Of a stretch of DNA of 64,000 bases, positions 45,154-54,318 are shown piece by piece. The DNA is from Oenanthe sinensis (Eukaryota > Streptophyta > Magnoliopsida > Apiales > Apiaceae). A program made the position numbers and the translations under genes. Within the stretch, counting starts at the first letter, position 1; the number at the start of each line of letters is the position of its first letter. The notes beneath the pieces are model-generated. The model was not told the DNA's origin. It saw nothing but the letters and a program-made list of their open reading frames with translations, and made no database searches. The stretch is from assembly GCA_028671895.1 (NCBI GenBank), contig CM053801.1:40242836-40306835 (forward strand), written 5' to 3'.

Positions 45154-45156
45154 AAT
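45154..45156. repeat. Target-site duplication AAT of the CACTA element
   Basis: Partner AAT at 46461-46463. Without the insert and one copy of AAT the copia frame reads on from the reverse transcriptase end into RNase H. Confidence 0.85.
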
Positions 45157-45419
45157 CACTACGCCATAAGTGCTCATATGCAATGCTCTCTGATGTTACC
45201 TTATGTGCCAAATGGTGTTGCCTTAGGCCTGAAATCGAAAAAGGCAACACTTTTTTACTGTTGCATCTGCGGCCATTGCCTTTGACCCCTAATGCAACGC
45301 TTTTGTTGTGTAATGCAACACCGCTGAAAGTATTGTATATTGGTCATAATGCAACACCACCATGGTATAAATGCAACAAAATTTAGTGTTGCTTTAAATG
45401 TGAAGCTGAAACAAATGTG

Positions 45420-45606
45420 GGCCAGGTCAGCAGTGGGGTCCACTAGTGCCACGTCAGCAGTGGGGCCCACATGCCACGTCAGCAATGGGGCCCATTTTGC
45501 CACGTCAGTAGTGGACCCCACCAGTGCCACGTCAGCAGTGGAGCCCAACAGTGCCACATCAGCAGTGGGGCCCACCAATGCCACGTCAGCAGTGGGGCCC
45601 AACTGA
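45420..45606. repeat. GCCACGTCAGCAGTGGGGCCC array, left cluster
   Basis: About seven direct units of roughly 25 bp with the core GCCACGTCAGC and a GC-rich spacer. The CACGTCA core is an ACGT-type bZIP site. The apparent long frames here come only from the repeat period. Confidence 0.85.
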
Positions 45607-46051
45607 CCTTATGCAACACTTTTATGCCATAATGCAACACTAAATTGAAAGCCTTTAGCAACACTAAATTTGTAAAATGCAACATCAATATTGACATTGG
45701 CAACAGTGTACTATAATATATTGCAATACCAAATATTCATTATGCAACACTTATAAAAGCAAAAGGCAACACTTTTAATAAATTTTTTGAAATAGTCTTT
45801 TTGTACATACATCAATCCCATGAACAACAAAGGCAGATAATAAAACCAAAAGATTAATAGATCTAGCTATGTTCCTCAACAAATCTATCGATGATAAAAT
45901 AAACTACCAAAAGCATAGAAATATGGCTAGTTTAAAATGTACCAAAACGAACTTCACATAATACTAGAAATAATCACATAATACGAACTCCATATCATTA
46001 TCGTAACCCTGGTCTCTGGCTCTTCCCTTGTCCCTCTCATGACCTATGCTC

Positions 46052-46254
46052 ATGCCACGTCAGCATGGGCCCCACTACCACGTCAGCAGTGGTGGGGCCC
46101 CCACTGCCACGTCAGCATGGGCCCACTGCCACGTCAGCAGTGGTGGCCCACTGGTGGGGCCCCGCCAGCCACGTCAGCATGGTTCCCACTGCCACGTCAG
46201 CCGTGGTGGGCCCCCCACTGCCACGTCAGCACTATCTCACTGCCACGTCACTAA
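46052..46254. repeat. GCCACGTCAGC array, right cluster
   Basis: About eight direct units in the same orientation as the left cluster, with spacers such as ATGGGCCCACT and AGTGGTGGGGCC. Confidence 0.85.
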
Positions 46255-46463
46255 TTATTAAAAAAAAAATTAGCTAATGCAACACCATTCGTTAGTGTTG
46301 CATTCACTGCAACACCGTGAGTAATATGCAACACGAAGTTTTATCTAATGCAATACTATTTTAGCAGTGTTGCAAAAGACCCAAAAATTCAGAGCTACCG
46401 CAACGTTTTCAGTGCAACGCTTTCTAAAAAGCATTGCCTATGAGCACTTATGGCGTAGTGAAT

Positions 46464-46970
46464 CTTGGCCTTTGGTATCTTAAAGAATCTAGTTTTGACT
46501 TGGTTGGATATTCAGACTCAGACTATGCAGGATGCAGAATAGACAGAAAAAGTACAACAGGAAGCTGTCAGTTTTTGGGAGAAAGATTGGTTTCATGGTT
46601 TAGCAAGAAGCAGCATTCAGTGTCAAATTCAACTGCAGAGGCTGAATACATTGCAGCTGGTAGTTGCTATGCTCAGTTAATTTGGATGAGGAACCAGCTG
46701 TTGGACTATGGGTTGACTCTACAAGGAATTCCTATCTTCTGTGACAACACTAGTGCCATAGCAATTTCTGAGAATCCTGTTCAACATTCCAAAACTAAGC
46801 ACATTGACATCAGACATCATTTCATTATAGAGCATGTGGAGAAAGGCACAATCAAGCTAATCTATGTGCCCACAGAAAAGCAACTTGCAGATATTTTCAT
46901 CAAACCATTGGATGAAAAGACTTTCAACAGGCTAGTGAGTGAATTGGGTATGTTAAATTTAACCTGTTAA
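46464..46970 (+). pseudogene. Element E RNase H and pol C-terminus
   Basis: Open to the natural pol end. It contains DSDYAGCRIDRKSTTG, the AEAEYIAAGSC block, CDNTSAIAIS, KHIDIRHHFI and LADIFIKPLDE, the complete C-terminal pattern that element B lacks. Confidence 0.85.
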
Positions 46971-47680
46971 TGTAATTCTACTTCGTTGATAAAAAATTTA
47001 GTTAACTAAATTTCACTATGAATTAATGGCCTATAGAGGTGTTTTGATTTCTATCACAGTGGAAAGACATGATGATATTTAATTGAGAGGTTAACTAATT
47101 TATTTTCAAGTAACTTAATTATTAAGTGACAAATAAAAGATGTTGTCAAGTTACTTGACAGTATGTTTTATTCATACTGTCGCATAATGATAAGTTACTG
47201 TCAAAATCTGTGAAAACTTACTGTCACTTGGTTAAGAAGTCTTGACAGTAAAGTTCGCGGGATTAAAACTTACTGTCGAACTCTGTGGAACTTACTGTCA
47301 AATGGCTGAGAAGTCTTGACAGTATGTTTCGCAGGATTGAAACTTACTGTCAAATCCTGTAAAACCTACTGTCAAAGGATTAAGAAATAGTGACAACATA
47401 GTATGTGGGATTGAAACTTACTATTAAATTCTGAAACTTACTGTTAAATTCTGAAACTTATTGTCAGTGTCTTTTGACAGCATTGTTTTCTAAAATCCTC
47501 GCATAACATACTATCAACAATCAACATTAGGTTTATTTACTTATTTTTTTATTCTTTAACCGCTAATGTTACTGTTAAAAATATTTGAAATTTCTAGCGC
47601 AGGAGTTACTATCGAGGAATGGAACTTGAAGACAACTGTCACTTAAAATCATTTAAAATTCTTTCTTGACAATATCTTTT
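46971..47680. repeat. TACTGTCAA-rich spacer of element E
   Basis: Non-coding. Between about 47138 and 47500 the motif TTACTGTCAAA or its complement TTGACAGTA occurs roughly eighteen times, often as spaced inverted pairs and with GTTCGCGGGATT-like joints. Confidence 0.8.
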
Positions 47681-47689
47681 TTCACATCA

Positions 47690-47697
47690 TATATAAA
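47690..47697 (+). promoter_or_regulatory. Possible TATA box of the third ORF
   Basis: TATATAAA about 200 bases before the ATG at 47897. It is followed by a pyrimidine-rich leader (47700-47880) of the kind common in plant 5' UTRs, ending in ACCACCATGGCT. A separate promoter is inferred, not shown. Confidence 0.5.
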
Positions 47698-47896
47698 CAC
47701 AACTAAAATTTCTCTCACTCTTTACTTTACTTGATTTTTTCTCATAACTTCTTTACTCTCCTACACCCTAAAAACTCTTCATTTTCTCTGCAACTTCTTT
47801 CTCTAAACCGTTCTTCAAATTTTTAAACCTTTCTTTCTTTTTTAACCTTAACATCAATTAACCATATATAACCTTTTTTAAACCAACTTCACCACC

Positions 47897-49534
47897 ATGG
47901 CTTCAGTGGGTGAAGCCGGTGAAGCCTTCAAACCCCTTTTTGGCTTCATGAACAACTTGTACCTTACCTATGCCCTAACTGCAAGTCCTCACCTACAAAT
48001 CCCAAGACTCTCTCAATTCTGGACCTCTGTAGTATGTGAGGGGGAGAAAGATGCAAGCTCTATCTCCTTTCAAATCGATGTTACCTCTTACACAATTGAT
48101 TCATCTCACATCAATGAAGCTCTTCATGTGGAAGAAGCCGAAGGCTCACTTTTTGAGGAGCCTGCTAGTGAAGGACAACTCGCCAAGTTCTTCAAGATGG
48201 TTGGGTATGCTGGACCCAAGCTAAGTGCAAACAATGATGAATGGTATCCCTCGGGAGGCATGGACAAAAAATACCTCAATAAAGAATGGAGCATGATGCT
48301 AGATGCTGTTTCCAGGTCCATGTCAAGCAAGACTAGTGGATGGAATGAAGTGCCAGCCTACATCAGGAGAATTGTGCATTCCATGGTGCACAACTATAGA
48401 ATTGATGTTGGAAAGCTCCTGATGCCGCTGTTCAAGCTGGTACTGGGAAAGAAGGAAGCCAGGAAACCGGTAATTTACTATCCTAGATTTTTTATGCTTA
48501 TAATTAATTCTATTGTAGGCATAATTAATTTAGATAGTGTTCAATGCATGGAGTCCCCAACTCTAAAGAAAAATACTCATTCTTTGTTAACTAGTAAACC
48601 TCTTAACACTGAATTAAGTTTATTTATAACAGATTTCATGATTTCTACAATAAATAGATTGAATTTAAAAATTGTTGGGGACTACCATGTACTTTCTTTG
48701 AGTGATGAAAATGGTGTTGACCTTTCCATTCCTAACCCACACTTTAAACCTTTTGAAGGAGTTCATCCTTCTAGAGTCACAAAGTCTATTAACCAAGGTT
48801 CTGGTTCCTCTCAAAAGGACCATGCTTCTAAAAGGATGAGAACCACTCAACCTAGGATAGAAGCCTTTCCACAGGTAGGTGGTGAAACTGCACTAGATGC
48901 AGCAAATAAGGGTGGTAGTAAGTCCACAGAACCCACAGAGGGCCCTGGTGAGCCTAGGAGAAAGAAGGCAAGGGTATCAACCTCTGTTAGCCAGGGTGTG
49001 TCCTCTCAAAAAGGCACATCTCTTAAAAGGGACAAAAACACACCTCTAGATGTCTCCTCTCAACAGGAGGTATCTATTGAACTTGGTCAGTCTCCCATGA
49101 CATCTTGTAAAGAGTCTGCACCACATGTTGAACACACTCAACCTGAGCCCACACTTGAAGATACTCACACTGTAGGGCTAGAAAATGTAGAACACAACTC
49201 ATTCAATTATGGTGCATCACACTTTGCCAACTTTGAAGATCAAACTATTGATGCACTATTCCAACAATTGGATGAAACTGATCATAGCAATCCACAAGAA
49301 CCTTCTACTCAAAGGGTGGAAGAGATTGCTGTCACAGCCTCAATGGCTGTTAATGAAAAAGTTGTTGTCAATCCTCATGACAGTAACTTCCCAACAGAAG
49401 CTGCCACAGATGCTGTCAACATTCACAATCCAGACAGCAGCTCTCCAATGGCCACCACTTCTCAGTATATGGAAGATGATGACTATGCTCTAATTTCTAC
49501 CCTACTAAAGGTAAAATCTACAACTCTTGTGTAA
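47897..49534 (+). CDS. Element E third ORF, N-terminal part (545 aa)
   Basis: Open from an ATG in a strong context (CACCACCATGGCT) to a TAA. I do not recognise a known domain. The first 270 residues look globular and hydrophobic-patterned, with FKPLFGFMNNLYLTYAL, LPRLSQFW-like and YIRRIVHSMVHNY stretches. From about residue 290 the chain becomes Ser/Thr/Glu-rich and low in complexity with KRMRTTQ and RRKKARV basic patches (possible nuclear signals). It lies between pol and the 3' LTR in sense, where SIRE-type elements carry an extra ORF sometimes called env-like. No signal peptide or membrane segment is visible. The frame reads on after the TAA, so the present stop may be a mutation. Confidence 0.7.
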   Translation: MASVGEAGEAFKPLFGFMNNLYLTYALTASPHLQIPRLSQFWTSVVCEGEKDASSISFQIDVTSYTIDSSHINEALHVEEAEGSLFEEPASEGQLAKFFKMVGYAGPKLSANNDEWYPSGGMDKKYLNKEWSMMLDAVSRSMSSKTSGWNEVPAYIRRIVHSMVHNYRIDVGKLLMPLFKLVLGKKEARKPVIYYPRFFMLIINSIVGIINLDSVQCMESPTLKKNTHSLLTSKPLNTELSLFITDFMISTINRLNLKIVGDYHVLSLSDENGVDLSIPNPHFKPFEGVHPSRVTKSINQGSGSSQKDHASKRMRTTQPRIEAFPQVGGETALDAANKGGSKSTEPTEGPGEPRRKKARVSTSVSQGVSSQKGTSLKRDKNTPLDVSSQQEVSIELGQSPMTSCKESAPHVEHTQPEPTLEDTHTVGLENVEHNSFNYGASHFANFEDQTIDALFQQLDETDHSNPQEPSTQRVEEIAVTASMAVNEKVVVNPHDSNFPTEAATDAVNIHNPDSSSPMATTSQYMEDDDYALISTLLKVKSTTLV

Positions 49535-50984
49535 GATGTACCTGCTCAGTCTCTTGCACCTAGGATGAGTGAGGGTGTGAAAAGAAAAAGAGAGATAAAA
49601 GAAAAGAAAAGTGAGCATAAAAATGAGGGGCTGAGAAAATCCCAGGCAAAAGGAGAGGGTCATGAGCAAGGCCAGATTAAAAAAACAAAATGTGGGAGCC
49701 CAAAAATCTAAGGCAATAGGCCTTGAGAGTGAGTTGGTGTGGGGTGATGAGATCACTCATAAAAATAAGAGAGTGTGATAACCACCACAACCTCCAAATC
49801 CTCCAAACAAGCTGATGAAAGGTTGAAATTCCTTTCACATAAAGTCACAAAATTGTCAAAGAATCTGGATACTGTGGGCAGGAATCAAGTCAAGATGGTG
49901 AACAGGATGGACAGTTTGGAACAAACAATGAATGAAGGGTTCAATGCCATATTTGATAAGCTTCAGAAGTTCAATGCAAAATTTTCAAACCCTGCAGTTG
50001 CTACCTCAACTAAGGGGGAGAAAAGTAATAAGGATGAAGTGTTTGCAGAAAGGAGTAATAAGGAGACAACTCAAGCTGCATCTTAGGGGGAGACTCAACT
50101 AGCATTGTTGTCTAGTGTGGCTGCTGAGATTGCTACACAGCTTGGTGGTGATAAGGTAGAGAGACCAAAGGAGAAAGGTGTTGTGATTAAGGAGGGTGCA
50201 GTGAAGAAGGATTCAGTGGTTCATGTTGCAGGAAAAGGAAAATAGAAGCTCTTTCAAGATGGAAGTGATGATTTAATAATTGAAGAAAGAGAAGATTTTG
50301 ATGATGAGCAGGCTGCAATTCTGATGGTAGATGAGAATGAGAACAGTAGAGTTTTTGAGGATGTAAAGTTCAATAAGAGGATTAATGATCTAAGAGCCTC
50401 ATCTAACAGAGATCCTAAGAAATTTTCTGATTCAATGAAACAGTCAACAGTGGGAGCAACTGTGATGGTGTCTAAGAGCAACAAATGAGTAATCTCTGTC
50501 AGAACTGAAAGAGGTTTCAATTGGTGTGTGAGCATGGCTTATCTGAGCAGGTAAGAGATTGCAGTTATTGAACCAATCAAACTCAAAATCAAAACATATA
50601 AGTCATGGCTCAATGAGAATATGAAGAGGACTTTGCAGAAGCTAATAGTGGAGAAGTTGCCAGAAGTAACTCAGGATTCATTAGGCATCAAATTCAGTAG
50701 CTCCACAGATGGAAAATATAGATCTATGAACCTAGAAACAGTGATCATGTGTAGGCCAAGTTCAGTTAAAGAAGCCTTTGAATACTTCAAGCAGATTCCA
50801 AGAAATGAAGAAATGGATGAAATGTTGAGGGTGTTGGAAGGAGAATTGAGGAGGCTTGGAGAATTGAGGAGGGAAGAAGACCCAGGAGAGAAGAGATAGA
50901 GATGACAGTGAAAAGCCTGATGAAGGTGCAGGTAATTCCAGCCAACACAATATTGGTGAAGGGTCATCTAGAGCTGGAAATAAG
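49535..50984 (+). pseudogene. Element E third ORF, middle part, broken
   Basis: Open pieces follow one another with stops and at least two frame changes (near 49690-49775 and about 50900). The pieces include a KRKREIKEKKSEHK basic stretch, a helical segment (VTKLSKNLDTVGRNQVKMVNRMDSLEQTM) that looks like a coiled coil, and an RTLQKLIVEKLPEVTQ piece at 50621-50899. They were probably part of one long protein with the segments before and after. Confidence 0.6.
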
Positions 50985-52655
50985 GTGGAGGAAAATAAGG
51001 AGAAAGATGAGAAAGAGTATAGAGATGGTGTTGAAGGGAAGTTTATGAAGACAGTAGTACTTGGTTTTGAAAATGATGAAAAAGATTCTGTCAGGAGTGA
51101 TAAGGTGAAACATACTGTCACAGAACCTGCTGTCGAACCTGATTTGACAGTAACCTCTCAAAAGTTACTGTCAAAGAAGATATCTATTCCAAAGAAGTAT
51201 GTGAAGGCAAGAGCAGAAAGGCCTAAACCACACTCTAGCAGGAGGCCTAGTAGGAAAGGATGGAAACTTATGTCCGAGGTGCTTCATGAGGATTGTCTGG
51301 ATGTTAGAAGACCAACAATAAACAATATAGCAGAATCAAAGGCAGAATCTCTGGTCAATGTGAAGGTTGAATGGTCTGAAGTAAATTTTCTCCATAAGAT
51401 AATTCTCTTTTATTCAAATGGAGCAGCAGAAGAATTGAGTTATGAGATGAAAGAGGTGAATTATTTTTTGGTCAGAAAAACGCTGCTCTTAACTCAAGGA
51501 ACAGACACGAGGACAGAGGTGGTGAGAGGTATGTTGATAAAGAAGTTTATGGAATTGATGGATTCCTTCAAGCCTCACCCTTTGGATTTTACTGATGTTG
51601 AAGAGCATGAGACAATTGTCTACTCAGATGAGGTGATGTTTGAAGGTGACGATGGAATCAAGGAGTCTTGGAGCACAGAGTCTCTTCAGGACAAAAATCC
51701 GGATCTACTTGAAATGCTGGTGAAGCAGTTGAAGGGATATCCTTATACTGAGGAATGCAAGTATATGTCAAGTGTTATGAGAATTATTCAAGCCAAGAAG
51801 AAGAGGGAAATTGAGAAGAAGTTTGAGTATGAGAGGACACAGAAGTGTCTTCTCAGAAATCCTGACAGAGTTATCTTCTACAATATTGGTGGTTTTGCTA
51901 AAAAGATCACTTTTGAGGAGTTAAAAAATTTGGCTGTGAATGATCCTCACATCACTGAGATAATCAAGAAACAACTGCTCAACATCACAAATTATGAGAT
52001 TTTTGATCTAAAGAATAGAGCACTGGAGATATGTGACTCTAAGAGGAAAGAGGAGAAGGAGAAAAGAAAGAAATTTGAAGAAGAAATTGAAGCTGCAAAG
52101 AAGAAGGTGGAGCAAATTTCTAAAAGGATTAAGGAGGCTGAGATTGACATGAAGCATTCAATGCTGAATGATCAATTCTCTAAAAAGCCCAACTATATTT
52201 TTCTAGTCTTTTTTGGGCCCCTGAGAATCATTGTTGATAGCATTGAAGTGGAGGTTGTCAATTTCAGGATGCTCAACAATGAAAACTTAAGGAAGATATT
52301 CAGAATGACTATAGGCTCATTTCTAAAGTTTGAAAGGGACTTAAGCAAAATTGTCTGGGAAATCATTGAATCAAAAGAAGAAAAGGATGAATCTATTGAC
52401 AAACTCAGGGTGAAGCAGGTCTACTCTTCTACAAAGGAAATATTTGTCAAAGACATGTTTGGAATGAAATATCTATGCATATCCAAAGGATTAACTGAGA
52501 ACTACTACACTTACAGGGAGTTGAGGAATCTTTCTCACAAAATGGTGAAACTAGTCTTAGATTGTGTCACTGATCATGCCAAGACAGAAGAAGAGAAGAA
52601 GGAACTAAAAGCTCTTGAGGGATTGTATGGAAGGATGACAGCAAACAAGAAGTGA
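50985..52655 (+). CDS. Element E third ORF, C-terminal part (about 556 aa)
   Basis: Open for 556 codons up to TGA at 52655. It has a charged start, a globular-looking middle (VEWSEVNFLHKIILFYSNG, RVIFYNIGGFAKKITFEEL) and a strong coiled coil at about 52030-52150 (KRKKFEEEIEAAKKKVEQIS). The C-terminus (MKYLCISKG, YYTYRELRNLSHKMVKLV) is also found in fragment I at 26880-27104. I know no host family with this C-terminus. Function unknown. The first ATG is arbitrary because the frame belongs to a longer broken ORF. Confidence 0.6.
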   Translation: MEENKEKDEKEYRDGVEGKFMKTVVLGFENDEKDSVRSDKVKHTVTEPAVEPDLTVTSQKLLSKKISIPKKYVKARAERPKPHSSRRPSRKGWKLMSEVLHEDCLDVRRPTINNIAESKAESLVNVKVEWSEVNFLHKIILFYSNGAAEELSYEMKEVNYFLVRKTLLLTQGTDTRTEVVRGMLIKKFMELMDSFKPHPLDFTDVEEHETIVYSDEVMFEGDDGIKESWSTESLQDKNPDLLEMLVKQLKGYPYTEECKYMSSVMRIIQAKKKREIEKKFEYERTQKCLLRNPDRVIFYNIGGFAKKITFEELKNLAVNDPHITEIIKKQLLNITNYEIFDLKNRALEICDSKRKEEKEKRKKFEEEIEAAKKKVEQISKRIKEAEIDMKHSMLNDQFSKKPNYIFLVFFGPLRIIVDSIEVEVVNFRMLNNENLRKIFRMTIGSFLKFERDLSKIVWEIIESKEEKDESIDKLRVKQVYSSTKEIFVKDMFGMKYLCISKGLTENYYTYRELRNLSHKMVKLVLDCVTDHAKTEEEKKELKALEGLYGRMTANKK

Positions 52656-52824
52656 AGATGAAGCTCAAGTCAAAGTTGAAGATTTGCTCAGTCTAGAGGA
52701 GCTAAACTTGAGATATGAGTGTACTTGTAATTTCATTTATATTATGTACAAACACTTCTATTTTTATTAGTTGAGATAACATCTAAAATTTTCTTTAAAT
52801 TTGTCTTTATTCATCATAAAAACA

Positions 52825-52837
52825 AATTGGGGGAGAT
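52825..52837 (+). other. Polypurine tract of element E
   Basis: AATTGGGGGAGAT directly before the LTR start TGTTAGG. Confidence 0.85.
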
Positions 52838-53840
52838 TGTTAGGAATTGTGGTATTATCAATGTAATCAACTAATATTTACTTAGATTAATTAATTATTA
52901 ACTAAGTAAAACATACTGTCATATATAGTTTGACAGTATGTTTACAATGTCACTTGTAATAAAATGCACAATTAGTCAAGTAGATGACAGTAAGTATCAA
53001 TAGTTACTGTCATGTATAAATGTAATAAATGATCCATGAAGTAGAAGTTCACAAAGTATTCGTGCACAGCATAAATCAATTCTTTGACAGTAACATTCTA
53101 CAAACTGGAGCCTACGACAACACATTCAAGTGACAACAACTTTTGAAACAGATGACGGTAACTATTCCTGGACAGTAAACTTGGCGGAGAATGAAGACTC
53201 TATGACAACAAGTTTTACTAACAGCAACTATTCCTTGACAGTAAACTTGGCGGAGAATAAAGACTCTATGACATCAAGTTTTACTGACAGCAACTATACC
53301 TTGACAGTAAATTTGACGGAGATTGAAGAATCAAAGACAACAAGTTTTCTGACAGTAGCTTTGGCGTGGAGAGTTGACAGCATGTTTGGCGGGATGGTCG
53401 ATAACATGTTTGGCGGAATAGTTGACAGTACCTTTGGATGACAGCATATTTTAGAAAACTGGTGAGCCTGACAATAAAGTATGTGGTATCAAAGATGCTG
53501 TCAACAAAGAGAAGCTAAAGGTTGACAACAACTTTTAGTGAAGCTGACAGTCTGTTTCAAGTAGCAGACTAGGTAAAATCGATTCACAGATTGATCTTGA
53601 CATCTCTACATGTTTGGCGGGATGATCGACAGCATGTTTGGCGGAATAGTTGACAGTACCTTTGGACGATAACATGTTTTAGAAGACTGGTGAGCCTGAC
53701 AGTAAAATATGTGGTATCAAAGATGTTGTCACCAAAGAGAAGCTAAAGGTTGACAGCAACTTTTAGTGAAACTGATAGTCTGTTTCAAGTAGCAGACTAG
53801 GTAAAGTAGATTCACAGATTGATCTTGACATCTCTACCTA
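52838..53840 (+). repeat. Element E 3' LTR, truncated
   Basis: Homologous to LTR C from its first base to CATCTCTACCTA. The last 0.5 kb of the LTR is missing. An internal stretch, about 53385-53600, is duplicated at about 53610-53840 (both with TTTGGCGGAATAGTTGACAG). The TGACAGTA motif is dense throughout. The broken end lies 478 bp before the F3'H start codon. Confidence 0.85.
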
Positions 53841-54159
53841 ATATGTAATTTTCAGTTGAAACTTAACCAAATTGATCTGCAAAACTCAAATAAAACACTT
53901 GAATTGGAACAGAGAGATTATATATTTTGAATCAAATTCGGGTTAATTTAACTATAAAAGAATAACTATAAAAAATAGAAATATTTTTTTTGAAACTATC
54001 AATAAATATACTTAATATTTATATTTATTTTAGTTTTATATAATTTTGGTAACACTATTCTCATTTTTATATAATTTTTTTCGAATGCTGGGTACTAGTG
54101 TACTATGGTGGTTGCTTGGACAAGCACGAGCTAGAGAGCTCATGTTAACCACATATCAT

Positions 54160-54201
54160 ACCAACCACATCATGTCTAACAATCCATTAGATGTACCAAC
54201 C
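54160..54201 (+). promoter_or_regulatory. Two ACCAACC MYB-type elements upstream of F3'H
   Basis: ACCAACC at 54160-54166 and again at 54195-54201, about 120-160 bp before the ATG. This sequence is the AC element bound by R2R3-MYB factors that control phenylpropanoid genes. A TATA-like TATACTATATAG lies at about 54243-54254. Confidence 0.5.
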
Positions 54202-54318
54202 CACTCCCCTTAACTCATTATTGTATGCAATACATATGTAGTATATACTATATAGTCACCCTTTCAATTTAATTGTACACTTGCCCTTGAAATCAATTCG
54301 GGAGAGTTATTAAAAGCC

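Larger units (their letters stand above)
45157..46460. mobile_element. Non-autonomous CACTA (En/Spm) element, 1304 bp
   Basis: Terminal inverted repeats of about 31 bp, starting CACTACGCCATAAGTGCTC on both ends with one mismatch at position 23, and a 3-bp AAT duplication, as in CACTA transposons. Subterminal regions carry many ATGCAACAC units in both halves, the likely transposase-binding repeats. Two clusters of GCCACGTCAGC units lie inside. There is no transposase, so it must have moved with enzymes from a full element. Confidence 0.9.
39929..53840 (+). mobile_element. Decayed copia element E with long third ORF
   Basis: Plus-strand order is gag (39929-42500), protease/integrase (42502-43850), reverse transcriptase (about 44230-45153), CACTA insertion, RNase H (46464-46970), repeat-rich spacer, third ORF region (47897-52655), PPT and a truncated 3' LTR (52838-53840). 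No 5' LTR or PBS was found before gag, so the left end is missing or rearranged against fragment D. Many stops and frame changes make it inactive. The internal region alone is over 12 kb without the CACTA insert. Confidence 0.85.

Noticed and set aside
45255..46277. Several overlapping frames on both strands inside the CACTA element
   Set aside because: They arise from the GCCACGTCAGC repeat period and have low-complexity translations.
47897..52655. Calling the third ORF an envelope gene
   Set aside because: No signal peptide, membrane segment or cleavage site is visible. Position alone does not support that function.
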